A stretch of DNA of 64,000 nt, from positions 310,001 to 374,000 of the forward strand of contig NZ_PPCN01000004.1 in assembly GCF_002906165.1 (NCBI RefSeq), given 5' to 3'. Made by a program: the position numbers and the translations under genes. This document shows positions 9,163 to 18,030 of the stretch, in pieces (the first letter of the stretch is position 1; every line of letters begins with the position of its first letter). A model generated the notes under the pieces. That model did not search any database. It was given only the letters and a program-made list of their open reading frames with translations, and had not been told where the DNA came from. The stretch comes from Roseibium marinum. Its GTDB lineage: Bacteria > Pseudomonadota > Alphaproteobacteria > Rhizobiales > Stappiaceae.

Positions 9163-9624
9163 TCAGTTCTGCTTACGGTAAGTCTCGTGGCAGGATTTGC
9201 AAGTGCCCAGAACAGGACCGAACACCGCCTTGAAGGCGTCGATATCCGCCGGACCCGACTTGCCCGATGCCTCGGCCGCAGCTGCGGCGGCTACCGCGAA
9301 TTTGGCGAGCTGGGCCGCAAATCCCTCGGCATCGTTCCAGACCGCATCCGCCGCATCGCTGCTGGCATGGTCCGATCCGGCCGGAAAGAAGTTGCCGTAG
9401 GAAAGCGAGGCCGCCCTCATCGTGGTGATGGCCGCCTTGCCGGCAGCCGGGGTATAGGCGATTTCGCCTTTCATCATTCCGCCGCCGAGCCCGGCCGCCG
9501 CCCCGACGGAGGACATGATCGCCTGTCGGGTTGCGATCGGATCGGCAGCCGCCTGGGCTACTGCTCCCGCCAGGCCAAGCCCGGCAATCAGGCTCAAAGC
9601 CACGGCTTTTCGCAAAATATGCAT
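9163..9624 (-). CDS. Cytochrome c' (class II, c-556 type)
   Basis: The protein has 153 residues with a cleavable signal peptide (AVALSLIAGLGLAGAVAQA). A four-helix-bundle body ends in the C-terminal haem-binding motif CKSCH (Cys142, Cys145, His146), the hallmark of class II cytochromes c. These proteins bind NO or act in electron transfer and nitrosative stress protection. The start ATG at 9624 is chosen because GGGAGA lies at a suitable distance; the open frame extends 22 codons further upstream without a ribosome site. It heads a probable two-gene unit with the di-haem cytochrome. Confidence 0.92.
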   Translation of the reverse strand: MHILRKAVALSLIAGLGLAGAVAQAAADPIATRQAIMSSVGAAAGLGGGMMKGEIAYTPAAGKAAITTMRAASLSYGNFFPAGSDHASSDAADAVWNDAEGFAAQLAKFAVAAAAAAEASGKSGPADIDAFKAVFGPVLGTCKSCHETYRKQN

Positions 9625-9836
9625 TTTATTCTCCCTCTCGATACAAAGAGTCTGGCGGCACAAGACACACCAGCACTTCAAAAACTTCAACCTTCCCGCT
9701 TCCCCGCGCGTCTTCGGGGAACCAAACGGTCCTGGTGAATTACAGCCCGATTAAGATAAAGGGCAAAATCACGCTCCCGTGAGATGGGAGCAGATTGGTG
9801 TGCAATCCGTCAATTGACAAGTAACCGGCGGACAAC

Positions 9837-9865
9837 AAAAAACCCCGGTCCGCGCGGACCGGGGT
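9837..9865 (-). terminator. Rho-independent terminator of sodB
   Basis: On the minus strand a perfect 10-bp GC stem (ACCCCGGTCC / GGACCGGGGT) with a GCGC loop runs directly into TTTTTT. It lies 26 bp after the sodB stop. Confidence 0.92.
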
Positions 9866-9890
9866 CTGACGAAACGAATGTGTACCCGTC

Positions 9891-10493
9891 TTATTTCGTC
9901 GCGGCTTCATACATCTCCAGGACGTAGTCCCAGTTGATCATGTTGTCGATGAAGGCTTCCAGATACTTCGGACGCGCATTGCGGTAGTCGATGTAATAGG
10001 AGTGCTCCCAGACATCGCAGCCAAGAACCGGTGCGGCGCCATGGACCAGCGGATTTTCACCGTTCGGTGTCTTCATGATTTCCAGTTTGCCGTTCTTGAC
10101 GGCAAGCCATGCCCAGCCGGAACCGAACTGGCCGACACCGGCCGCGATGAAGTCGGCGCGGAACTTGTCGAAACCGCCGAGATCGCTGTCCATTGCGGAT
10201 GCGAGCGCACCCGGCAAAGACGAACCACCGCCGTCCTTTTTCATCCATTTCCAGAAATGGATGTGGTTGTAATGCTGGCCGGCATTGTTGAACAGGCCGG
10301 CGTTCTTGCCGTAACTTCCCTTGACGATCTCTTCCAGGGACTTGCCTTCCAGGCCGCTGCCCGCGAGCAGCTCGTTGCCCTTGGTGACATACGCCTGGTG
10401 GTGCTTGTCGTGGTGAAACTCGAGGGTCTCGGCGGACATGTAAGGGGCCAGTGCATCATATGCATACGGCAGATCAGGCAATTCGAAAGACAT
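9891..10493 (-). CDS. sodB: Superoxide dismutase, Fe type
   Basis: The enzyme dismutates superoxide to oxygen and hydrogen peroxide in the cytoplasm. It has 200 residues. The metal ligands are visible: His27 (LEFHHDKHH), His77 (NNAGQHYNH), Asp160 and His164 (CDVWEHSYY). Gln73 in the AGQHYNH block sits where Fe enzymes carry their active-site glutamine; Mn enzymes usually have Gly there. The tail DYRNARPKYLEAFI is typical of alphaproteobacterial SodB. ATG 10493 has an AGGAG nearby (minus-strand GAGGAGTTTGTC). It is monocistronic with its own strong terminator. Confidence 0.96.
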   Translation of the reverse strand: MSFELPDLPYAYDALAPYMSAETLEFHHDKHHQAYVTKGNELLAGSGLEGKSLEEIVKGSYGKNAGLFNNAGQHYNHIHFWKWMKKDGGGSSLPGALASAMDSDLGGFDKFRADFIAAGVGQFGSGWAWLAVKNGKLEIMKTPNGENPLVHGAAPVLGCDVWEHSYYIDYRNARPKYLEAFIDNMINWDYVLEMYEAATK

Positions 10494-10938
10494 GACAAAC
10501 TCCTCAAAAAGGTCGGTGACCGGCAGCCCCGGGGGCGTCCTGCATGCGGATAAAACCCCGACGACGTTCCAACACCTCAAGATCGTACAACGCCCCTGCT
10601 TTCAGGTGGTTCCACTCGAAAGCAGGCAGATCCGGAGCCTGAAGGGCTGCGTCGAGCGGCAAAATAGAATTGCTGAGCGTGGACGGCAAGCGCGGATCTC
10701 AAAATAAAATAAAAAATTCTTTTTAATTTGCGCCGAGACCGGCGATAGGCCGATAAATGACGAGCGGCTGCAGGTGGATCGGATGTATTCAAGGACTTCC
10801 GTCACAAGACTTCACCCCGAAATGGGCAACATTTCCTTAAACTCAATAAGTGTGATTTTCAGCACGACGTGTTTAGAAAATAAACCTTATCTCTTGTCTC
10901 ACAGCCAAATACGGCTGCAACGCGAACAGGAGATAGTT
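10494..10938. other. Divergent intergenic region between sodB and a small exported protein
   Basis: About 445 bp without a convincing gene. The middle (10700-10730) is strongly AT-rich (AAAATAAAATAAAAAATTC…) and should hold the sodB promoter. An inverted repeat-like CTGCTTTCAGG…GAAAGCAGG lies near 10598-10626. I see no clear Fur or Irr box. Confidence 0.45.
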
Positions 10939-11274
10939 ATGAAAATCAATAATACTTATTCAATAGCACTCATTGTTTCCGGCGGCATCCTTCTTGCCTC
11001 CACCATGACTTCGATGGCTGGCCCGAGCAACGGAAGTAACCTCAGAGAATGCTATAACAACTGGATTTCCTGGTGCAATGAACATACGGCAGGTTTTCCG
11101 AACAGCTGTTACGGCGAAAGCATGGACCGTTGCGACGGTATTCACAAAGCCTCGGTGTCGGGACTTACAGGCTTGAAGGTCAATTCCATGAAGTCTACCG
11201 CCCTGCGCAAGGCCAAGCGCGCGAACACCCCTCTGGTCGCCCCGACCGTTCAGCCGGTCCGCCGCGCGAACTGA
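10939..11274 (+). CDS. Small exported protein of unknown function
   Basis: The protein has 111 residues. A signal peptide (IALIVSGGILLASTMTSMAG) is followed by a short mature chain with four cysteines (ECYNNWISWC, NSCYGE, MDRCDG), which suggests two disulphides, and a basic tail ending in TVQPVRRAN. I do not recognise the family. ATG 10939 is preceded by AGGAG at a good distance, and a clear terminator follows at 11296-11329, so this is very probably a real single-gene unit. Confidence 0.75.
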   Translation: MKINNTYSIALIVSGGILLASTMTSMAGPSNGSNLRECYNNWISWCNEHTAGFPNSCYGESMDRCDGIHKASVSGLTGLKVNSMKSTALRKAKRANTPLVAPTVQPVRRAN

Positions 11275-11295
11275 TCTTCGCGCCGCTTTACTGCA

Positions 11296-11329
11296 AAAAG
11301 CCCTGCAATGGACGCATTGCGGGGCTTTT
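11296..11329 (+). terminator. Rho-independent terminator
   Basis: A 14-bp stem with one mismatch (AAAAGCCCTGCAAT / ATTGCGGGGCTTTT) ends in a short T run and lies 21 bp after the stop of the small exported protein. The A run on the other side could make it bidirectional. Confidence 0.85.
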
Positions 11330-11481
11330 GCGTTTCCGCCATTCCGTAACCGGCCGGACCGTCTCTCCCGGTCTGCGACGCTGCGCATGACCGGTGACTT
11401 TCAAATTCAGACATGGCAGGTTCGAAACGCTCCGGCCCGGGCTTTCCCACCGCTCCCTCACCTGCTTTTCACGAGGTCTAC

Positions 11482-12657
11482 ATGCCATCACAAGACCGCG
11501 CAGCCGCCGCGCTTGCCTTTGGCGGATTGTTTTCCCTGGCGGCGGCCATGGGCATCGGCCGGTTTGTCTACACGCCAATCCTGCCCTTCATGAGCGCCGG
11601 GCTGAACCTGCCCGCGGAAGATGCCGGACTGATCGCCTCGGCGAATTTTCTCGGCTATCTTGTCGGTGCTGTTGCGGCGGCCTCGAAATCCCTGCCGGGA
11701 AACCCGCGCTTCTGGTTCCTTGGCGGCCTTCTTGTCAGTGCTCTGACCAGCGCGGCCATGGCAACAACCACCGCACTGCCTGCCTTTCTGCTCATCCGCT
11801 TTGCCGGCGGTGCCGCCAGCGCATTCGTCCTCGTCTTTTCGACAACCCTGGTTCTGGAGCGCCTGAATACAGCCGGGCGCGGTGACCTGTCGGCACTGCA
11901 TTTTGCCGGTGTGGGATGTGGCATCGCGTTTTCCGCCCTGCTGGTTGCCGGGCTTGGTCAGACCGGCGCGGACTGGCGTGTCCTGTGGCTGGCAAGCGGA
12001 GCCGCCACCCTTGTGTTTCTGCTGATCGCGGCCAGGCTGGTTCCGGGAGAACCGGCCGGCTCCGTCTTGGCCGCTCGCGAGATCGGCTCGGATTCCGGCA
12101 CAACAGCACCCTATTTGAGCGGTGGCGTATTGCGCCTGATCCTCGCCTACGGCCTGTTCGGGTTCGGTTACGTGATCACGGCAACCTTCGTCTCGGTGAT
12201 CGCGCGCACGACGCCTGCGTTGCAGTCCACTGAACCGTTTGTCTGGCTCGCAGTGGGTCTGTGCGCCGCGCCATCCATCTACGTGTGGAACAGGATTGCG
12301 GCTCGCATCGGCGCCCGCCGGGCCTTCGCGCTCGCCTGCTTTCTGGAAGCCTGCGGCGTCGCCCTGACGGCGATCGCCGCCGCGCCCGTCCTGTTTCTTC
12401 TGGGAGCCGCCCTTCTGGGCGCAACCTTCATGGGCATCACGGCTCTCGGCCTCATCGAGGCCCGGCATCAGGCAAGTCCCGCGGGGCCCGCCGCGATCCG
12501 GCGGATGCTCGCCATCCTGACGGTCAGTTTCGGGGTCGGGCAGATCGTCGGCCCCTGGTTCGCCGGTCAACTGCACGATCTGACCGGTTCATTTCAGGCG
12601 CCTTCGCTTGCCGCCGCCGCGGTGCTGCTCGTCGCGGCCGTTCTGATGCTGCGCTAG
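11482..12657 (+). CDS. YbfB/YjiJ-family MFS transporter
   Basis: This is an inner-membrane permease of 391 residues with about 12 hydrophobic helices. The N-terminal signature GIGRFVYTPILPFM is characteristic of the YbfB/YjiJ group, as is the C-terminal FGVGQIVGPWFAGQLHDLTG. The substrate is unknown. ATG 11482 has GAGG 5 nt upstream; the frame is open 23 codons further upstream but reads unlike a permease N-terminus. The convergent neighbour is a class IV aminotransferase 21 bp downstream. Confidence 0.9.
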   Translation: MPSQDRAAAALAFGGLFSLAAAMGIGRFVYTPILPFMSAGLNLPAEDAGLIASANFLGYLVGAVAAASKSLPGNPRFWFLGGLLVSALTSAAMATTTALPAFLLIRFAGGAASAFVLVFSTTLVLERLNTAGRGDLSALHFAGVGCGIAFSALLVAGLGQTGADWRVLWLASGAATLVFLLIAARLVPGEPAGSVLAAREIGSDSGTTAPYLSGGVLRLILAYGLFGFGYVITATFVSVIARTTPALQSTEPFVWLAVGLCAAPSIYVWNRIAARIGARRAFALACFLEACGVALTAIAAAPVLFLLGAALLGATFMGITALGLIEARHQASPAGPAAIRRMLAILTVSFGVGQIVGPWFAGQLHDLTGSFQAPSLAAAAVLLVAAVLMLR

Positions 12658-12678
12658 GCTTCTATTGAAAACGGCAAC

Positions 12679-13536
12679 TTATGCGTGGGAAAATTCCCAG
12701 TAGAGCTCCCGTGCCCGCGCCGCGATCGGTCCGGGTTGCAGGTCCCGGTCCTCGATGCGCTTGACCGGTGTCACCTTGTTGTAGTTTCCGGTCGAAAAGA
12801 TCTCATCGGCTTCCAGGAATTCGTCATAGCCCATGGTCCGCTCGAACACCTCGTAGCCCGCCGATGACAACAGCCGGATCACCCTTTGCCGCGTGATCCC
12901 GTTGAGGAAGGTTCCGTTCGGCGCCGGCGTGTGCACCTTGCCCTCCTTGGCCATGAAAATATTAGCGGATGTCAGCTCGGCGACATTCCCGAGCATGTCG
13001 CGCACGACCGCATTGTCGAAACCGCGGTTCCTGGCCTCCAGCATCGCCCTTGCGTTGTTGGGATAAAGACAGCCCGCCTTGGCGTTGACCGGCATGGTCT
13101 CCATCGTCGGACGCCGGAACGGCGACAGCGTGATGCTGACGGACGCATCCTTCGCGGCCATCGGCGCATCGAAGAGACACAGGCAGAATCGGGTGCTCTG
13201 CGGGTCGGCGGCAATGACCCCCACCCCGTCGTTTTCAGCCCAGTACATCGGTTTGATGTAGATCTGCTGATCGCTTTTGAATTTGGCACAGCCTTCGCGG
13301 GTCAGCTCGGCCATCTCGCCGGTCCGCATGGTCGGATTAATGCCCAGAGCTTGTGCGGAATCGTTGACGCGTTTGCAGTGCAGATCGATATCCGGCATCA
13401 CCCCTTCGAAAAACCGCGCGCCGTCGAACACACTGGACCCCAGCCAGGAAGCGTGGGTGCGCGGTCCCATGATCGGTGGATTGCCTTCATGCCAGGTCCC
13501 GTCGATCCAGGTCCAGGTGTCGCTCCATCCGCTCAT
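12679..13536 (-). CDS. Branched-chain-type class IV aminotransferase
   Basis: This PLP enzyme has 285 residues and resembles IlvE/D-amino-acid transaminase-like proteins. The N-terminus (TWTWIDGTWHEGN, then SSVFDGARFFEG) is typical of the family. The likely PLP lysine is in VNAKAGCLYPNNARAM, followed by GNVAELTSANIFM and the cofactor phosphate loop LNGITRQRVI. It probably transfers an amino group between a branched-chain or related amino acid and 2-oxoglutarate; the exact substrate cannot be read. ATG 13536 has AGGGAAG 5 nt upstream. It is divergent from the VOC gene at 13806. Confidence 0.9.
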   Translation of the reverse strand: MSGWSDTWTWIDGTWHEGNPPIMGPRTHASWLGSSVFDGARFFEGVMPDIDLHCKRVNDSAQALGINPTMRTGEMAELTREGCAKFKSDQQIYIKPMYWAENDGVGVIAADPQSTRFCLCLFDAPMAAKDASVSITLSPFRRPTMETMPVNAKAGCLYPNNARAMLEARNRGFDNAVVRDMLGNVAELTSANIFMAKEGKVHTPAPNGTFLNGITRQRVIRLLSSAGYEVFERTMGYDEFLEADEIFSTGNYNKVTPVKRIEDRDLQPGPIAARARELYWEFSHA

Positions 13537-13805
13537 GTTTCTTCCCTTTTCAAGGCCGTTGATCCGCTGGGTGATATGCCGAAACAACACCTGCCTTCCG
13601 ATCACGTCAATAGCTTGCCAGAATTTTCCGGAAACTCGCCGAGTTTATTCCGCGGTGTATTTTCAAGAGGAATAAAATAAACAAAAATATTGAAAGGGCG
13701 AACAGTTCATTCCTGAACTCTTCGCCATGTCCGACACGCGCCTGTTGACAATCCGATGCCAATGTTCTCTATATGTTCTGATATTTTCCGAGGAGGCGTT
13801 TTGCC

Positions 13806-14240
13806 ATGGAACAGCGTATCTCGATGACGACACTCGCGGTCCCCGATGTTTCCGAGGCCCGTCGGTTCTTCGAGGAGGGATTGGGATGGAAGGTCAATGC
13901 GGCCCCGTCTCCCGAAGTCGTGTTTTTCCAGGTTCCCGGCTGCGCCTTCGCGCTTTACAGCCGGGCGGCACTTGCGGCTGAAATCGGTCGCGAGGTGACC
14001 GACAACACGACCGGCGCCATCACTCTGGCCTGGAATGCCCGCTCCGACGCCGAAGTCGACGAAGCTTTCAAAACCGCTCTGGCGGCAGGCGCCAAGCCTG
14101 TGAAGCAGCCGGAAAAAGCCTTCTGGGGCGGATATTCCTCCTATGTGGAGATTCCCGGCGGCCACCTTCTGGAAATTGCCCATAATCCCTTCTGGACCAT
14201 TGAGGCCGATGGCACCCTCACGCTACCCCCTCCACAATGA
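13806..14240 (+). CDS. VOC-family (glyoxalase/bleomycin-resistance-like) protein
   Basis: The protein has 144 residues with the paired beta-alpha-beta-beta-beta modules of the vicinal-oxygen-chelate fold (TTLAVPDVSEARRFFEEGLGW; AEVDEAFKTALAAGAKPVKQPEKAFWGG). The second half ends with a possible metal ligand, GGHLLEIAHNPFW. The reaction is unknown; members include lyases, dioxygenases and resistance proteins. GGAGG lies 11 nt before ATG 13806. A haloacid dehalogenase gene follows 125 bp later on the same strand. Confidence 0.88.
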   Translation: MEQRISMTTLAVPDVSEARRFFEEGLGWKVNAAPSPEVVFFQVPGCAFALYSRAALAAEIGREVTDNTTGAITLAWNARSDAEVDEAFKTALAAGAKPVKQPEKAFWGGYSSYVEIPGGHLLEIAHNPFWTIEADGTLTLPPPQ

Positions 14241-14365
14241 AAGCCTGAGCACCCCCCACATCATTCCTCCGATTACGACTATTGTCGCAACGCTCGTGCT
14301 TGACGCGGGAAGTGTCTCGCTGTTCTCTTCCGCGGTTCTTGAAATCAGGCGTTGGAGTTCCAGCC

Positions 14366-15028
14366 ATGGCACATGCCGCTTTTGTATTTGATGCATACGG
14401 CACCTTGTTTGACGTACATGCCGCTGTGCGCAAGCATGCCGCCAAACTGGGCCCCGATGCGCAGAAGCTCTCCGCACTCTGGCGTGAAAAGCAGCTCGAA
14501 TATTCCTGGGTCCGCGCGCTGATGGGCCAATACAAGGACTTTTGGGAATTGACTCAGCAGGGTCTGGACACGGCGTTCGCGCTGGTTCCTTCCGCCGACA
14601 AATCCCTGCGGGACGAGCTTCTGAGCGCTTATTGGGAACTGGATTGTTATCCGGAAGTCCCGCAAGTGCTGACGGACCTGAAGGCAAGCGGTGCCAAGGT
14701 CGCTATTCTGTCCAACGGTTCGCCCGCCATGCTGGAAGCCGCGGCTAGGGCGGCCGGACTGACGGAGCTTTTCGACGAGATCTTCTCCGTCGACGAGTTG
14801 AAGACCTTCAAGACCGATCCGCAGGTCTATGAGATGGTCACCACCCATTTCCGCATTTATCCGGAAGAAGTCTCCTTCCAGTCCTCGAACCGCTGGGACA
14901 TCGCCGGAGCGACCGCATTCGGGTTCCGGTCCGTTTGGATGAACCGGATGGCAATGCCGGACGAATATCTGGATCTTGCGCCCAAGGCCGTTCTCGCCGA
15001 TCTGACCGGACTCATGACCCTGGGTTGA
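14366..15028 (+). CDS. Haloacid dehalogenase, type II (L-2-haloacid dehalogenase-like)
   Basis: This is a HAD-superfamily hydrolase of 220 residues. The catalytic Asp is in FDAYGTLFD near the N-terminus. The motif II serine/asparagine stretch ILSNGSPAML, the lysine in ELKTFKTDPQVYE and the acidic loop SSNRWDIAGATAFG follow in the order of the type II haloacid dehalogenases. It would replace halogen by hydroxyl on short 2-haloacids with inversion, although relatives have other substrates. ATG 14366 has GGAG 8 nt upstream. It lies 345 bp before a TRAP uptake operon, which could bring in a carboxylate substrate, but the long gap argues for a separate promoter. Confidence 0.9.
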   Translation: MAHAAFVFDAYGTLFDVHAAVRKHAAKLGPDAQKLSALWREKQLEYSWVRALMGQYKDFWELTQQGLDTAFALVPSADKSLRDELLSAYWELDCYPEVPQVLTDLKASGAKVAILSNGSPAMLEAAARAAGLTELFDEIFSVDELKTFKTDPQVYEMVTTHFRIYPEEVSFQSSNRWDIAGATAFGFRSVWMNRMAMPDEYLDLAPKAVLADLTGLMTLG

Positions 15029-15373
15029 GAACTCCATATCCGAGACTTTTTCGAGCCGGAGGCAGGTCCTGCCTGCGCCCGAAACGGGTCACCGGGTTTA
15101 TCCATTTTTTTGACAGTCAAAACTATTGTTTCCATTTTGGAAAAGATGTTTTGAAATCACGGCAAGGTTGCAGGATTTCGAAACTGTAATATCCTTCTTG
15201 CGGTCGGGAGGAAAAGAAGAGCGGTGCGCTTCTGCTGGATCACTCCAAAATCGCTGAAAGAACAACGACTTAAAAACACGGGCGACTGGTTTGATATCGT
15301 TGGGAAGACAAGGGCGTTTCTAGAAAGGCCCTGCGTTCGCTCATTTTCTCCCGGACCGAATTGGGAGGAAACC
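15029..15373. other. Intergenic region upstream of the TRAP operon
   Basis: 345 bp without a gene. It contains a TTGACA at 15110-15115, overlapping AT-rich DNA, and a perfect palindrome at 15129-15143. A second AT-rich tract lies near 15260-15290. This is where the dctP promoter should be. Confidence 0.5.
15129..15143. promoter_or_regulatory. Candidate operator upstream of the TRAP operon
   Basis: TTTCCATTTTGGAAA is a perfect 15-bp dyad (TTTCCA-TTT-TGGAAA) about 230 bp before dctP, 14 nt after a TTGACA hexamer. Its form suits an IclR- or GntR-like dimer, but no regulator gene is adjacent, so the binding factor is unknown. Confidence 0.4.
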
Positions 15374-16480
15374 ATGAAACAACTGAACACACGCAGGCAG
15401 GCACTTCGCAAGATAGCCGGTGTCGGCGCGGCCGGAGCGGCGACCCTCGCAGCCCCGCATATCGCATCGGCTCAGGGACAGACCACCACCTGGAAAATCC
15501 AGTCGTCCTGGCCCGGTGGCGCGGGTCTCCAGATCTTCAAGGACTGGTGTGCGACCATCGAGGAAAAAACAGGCGGCGAACTGGCTTTCCAGGCGTTCGG
15601 CGCCAATGACGTCGTCGGCGATTTCCAGCTCTTCGACGCCGTGAAAAACGGCGTTCTGGATGCGGTCAATCCGTTCACCATCTATGCCCAGGGCATCATT
15701 CCGGCGGCGACGTTCCTGACCAGCTACCCGCTGGGCATGCGCAACCCGCATGAATGGGACGTCTTCTACTATTCGCTCGGCGGTCTTGAAATCGCCCGTG
15801 AACTCTATGCCGCGCAGAACATGATGTTCGTCGGACCGGTGCATCACGGCCCGAACATCATCCACTCCAAGGTACCGATCCGCTCCATCGACGATTTCCG
15901 CGGCCGCAAGATGCGCCTGCCGGGCGGCATGGTCGCCGAGGTCTTCACCGAAATCGGAGCGGAAACCACCGTTCTGCCGGGCTCGGAAATCTTCCCGGCG
16001 CTTGAAAAAGGCACGATCGACGTGGCCGACTATGTCGGCCCGGCCGTCAACTACTCGCTCGGCTTCAGCCAGGTGACCAAATACATCTCCATGGGCCCTC
16101 CGGGCTTCATGTCCCTGTACCAGCCGGTCGACCTTATGGACATCACCGTCGGCATGGACGCCTGGAACGCGCTCAGCCCGCAAATGCGGCAGTTCGTGGA
16201 AATGGAAACGCACGTCTATTCCGACATGCACCACGCGGCCATCCAGAAGGCCGACCAGGACGCCTGGGCGAAATTCGAGGCCGACGGCACCGAAATCACC
16301 CGGTTGAGCCAGGACGACGTGGAACTGATGACGGAAGTTGCCGTGCCGATCTGGTTCAACTACGCGAACCGCGACAAGGACAGCGCCCGTATCTTCAAGA
16401 TCCAGCTCGACTACATGATGTCCGGCTCGCTCGGATACGTGACGCCGGAGCAGATCGAGGGCCTGGAGCTCGACCTCTAG
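15374..16480 (+). CDS. dctP: TRAP transporter substrate-binding protein (DctP family)
   Basis: This periplasmic receptor of a tripartite ATP-independent transporter has 368 residues. It has a twin-arginine-like signal (TRRQALRKIAG, then a hydrophobic stretch ending IASAQG), and the mature part starts TTWKIQSSWPGG. The FRGRKMRLPGG block carries the carboxylate-binding arginine typical of DctP proteins. It resembles the mannitol/chloroaromatic or 2-oxoacid dimeric subgroup, but the substrate is not certain. ATG 15374 has GGGAGG 6 nt upstream. dctQ and dctM follow after an intercistronic hairpin, so the receptor is probably made in excess over the permease. Confidence 0.93.
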   Translation: MKQLNTRRQALRKIAGVGAAGAATLAAPHIASAQGQTTTWKIQSSWPGGAGLQIFKDWCATIEEKTGGELAFQAFGANDVVGDFQLFDAVKNGVLDAVNPFTIYAQGIIPAATFLTSYPLGMRNPHEWDVFYYSLGGLEIARELYAAQNMMFVGPVHHGPNIIHSKVPIRSIDDFRGRKMRLPGGMVAEVFTEIGAETTVLPGSEIFPALEKGTIDVADYVGPAVNYSLGFSQVTKYISMGPPGFMSLYQPVDLMDITVGMDAWNALSPQMRQFVEMETHVYSDMHHAAIQKADQDAWAKFEADGTEITRLSQDDVELMTEVAVPIWFNYANRDKDSARIFKIQLDYMMSGSLGYVTPEQIEGLELDL

Positions 16481-16549
16481 ATCAACGGACGTTCAATCGG
16501 AGACGATTGGAGCTCTGAAAGCTGGTCGGCTCCGATCGGCCTAAAGTGT

Positions 16550-16587
16550 CAGAACATCCCGCGTTCATCCGGACGCGGGGTGTTCTG
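16550..16587 (+). terminator. Intercistronic stem-loop between dctP and dctQ
   Basis: A 15-bp stem with one mismatch (CAGAACATCCCGCGT / ACGCGGGGTGTTCTG) lies in the 223-bp gap after dctP. There is no T tract. It probably protects the 3' end of the dctP message or attenuates read-through into dctQM. Confidence 0.65.
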
Positions 16588-16703
16588 GCCTCTTCAAGAC
16601 ACCTTGAGACCCGGACCCGTGCAGCCTTCTGCGCGGGCCCGCTTGAATTCGACTGGGGCCAGGACAAGACCAACGATCCGGCGCCCCTGGGGAAAGGTGA
16701 GGC

Positions 16704-18026
16704 ATGCCTCAATTGGACTTCACGTTGCCGCATTGGGCCTACTGGGTCGGACTGATCGTATTTCCGGTCATTGCGACAATTCTCGCGAAACGGCCAAAGC
16801 CGGAACAGCGGCAATATTCGCTGGTGCTCGCCTATTTCATTCTTGTCACAGGCGGGATACTCGGCCTGCACAGGCTCTATCTGAAACGCCTGCTGGGGCT
16901 TGTCTATATTCCCGTTTTCATCTGCATCCTGTTCGCCAATGCGCAGAGCCACGACGCAAGGTCGGTCGTTTCCGACATGGACAACCTGGTGCGTCAGTCC
17001 GAGCGGACACTCGAGCGGGAAACGGAGCGCGTCAGGTCGGCGGAAACCGCCCTGCCGTCCATGCAGCGGGCGCTTGCCTCTTCCGAGGAAGGCAGTATGG
17101 CCCTGCGCCGCGCGCAGCGCGACGTCCGCCGGGCGGAACAACGGATCGACCAGGGACGCGAGCGCATCGCCGAAGCGGAAACCGCCCTGGTGACGGCCAG
17201 GCCGGCGGCGGACGAAGCCCGCGAGACCCTCGATTTCTGGGGCAGCTTTGCGAAATACGCCTTCTGGCTGCTGCTGGCAGGCGTTCTGATCGACGCGGTC
17301 CTGCTGCCCGTTCTGGTGCGCAAGGCCAATGCCAATCTGCCGCCCGATCCCGAACTCAGCGAGGCGGAGAAGAAACTCAAGGCCCTGGAGGAAGCGGAGC
17401 GCAAGGACGATGCCAGTCACGTCTCCTCCGGCTGGACCGGGTGGATCGACCGGCTGTCGCTCTTTTGCGGCGAATTCGTCAGCTACTGGGCCGTCATCGC
17501 GGTGATCGTCTATTATTTCGAGGTAATGAGCCGCTACGTCTTCGGCAGCCCGACCAACTGGGCTCACGAGGCGATGTATCTCATGTTCGGCATGCAGTAC
17601 CTGATCGCCGGGTCCTACGCGATGCTGACCGAGTCCCATGTGCGCGTCGACGTCTTCTACGCACCCCTGTCACGGCGCCGCAAGGCGGTCGTCGATCTGC
17701 TGACCTCGGTCTTCTTCTTCATCTTCGCCGGCACCTTGCTTTACACGTCCTGGATCTTTGCCTTCGACGCGATCGCCGTTCCCTCGGGCAACGCGCTTGT
17801 CTCCGACTGGGCGCGCGGCCAGATCGGTCTTGGCGAGGCGTTGAACGGCCTGACCCTCTCCCAATGGACGGATCCAAACGTCCGCTGGGGCGAAATCAGC
17901 TTCAACGAGTGGGAGGTGCCGCTGTGGCCGATGAAATGGGTCATGGTGCTCGGAGGCCTGCTCCTGGTGCTTCAGGGAATATCGAAATTCGCGCAGGACA
18001 TCCGCGCGCTAATGGGCAGGGCTTGA
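16704..18026 (+). CDS. dctQ: TRAP small permease DctQ with an unusual N-terminal TM2/coiled-coil extension
   Basis: The protein has 440 residues, against about 160-220 for ordinary DctQ. Residues 1-80 form membrane helices with a TM2-like GGILGLHRLYLKR motif. Residues about 90-180 are a long charged heptad-rich helix (QSERTLERETERVRSAE…), followed by another membrane helix (YAFWLLLAGVLIDAVLLPVL) and a Glu/Lys-rich linker. Residues about 245-440 are the DctQ domain (FEVMSRYVFGSPTNWAHEA; LTESHVRVDVFYAPLS). The DctQ part should stabilise DctM and contact the loaded receptor. The role of the extension is unknown. GGTGAGG precedes ATG 16704, and dctM starts 4 nt after the stop. Confidence 0.9.
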   Translation: MPQLDFTLPHWAYWVGLIVFPVIATILAKRPKPEQRQYSLVLAYFILVTGGILGLHRLYLKRLLGLVYIPVFICILFANAQSHDARSVVSDMDNLVRQSERTLERETERVRSAETALPSMQRALASSEEGSMALRRAQRDVRRAEQRIDQGRERIAEAETALVTARPAADEARETLDFWGSFAKYAFWLLLAGVLIDAVLLPVLVRKANANLPPDPELSEAEKKLKALEEAERKDDASHVSSGWTGWIDRLSLFCGEFVSYWAVIAVIVYYFEVMSRYVFGSPTNWAHEAMYLMFGMQYLIAGSYAMLTESHVRVDVFYAPLSRRRKAVVDLLTSVFFFIFAGTLLYTSWIFAFDAIAVPSGNALVSDWARGQIGLGEALNGLTLSQWTDPNVRWGEISFNEWEVPLWPMKWVMVLGGLLLVLQGISKFAQDIRALMGRA

Positions 18027-18030
18027 CTCC

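Noticed and set aside
15374-15460. dctP starting at the upstream in-frame codon 15224
   Set aside because: The 50 extra residues precede a complete Tat-like signal and the strong GGGAGG site belongs to ATG 15374.
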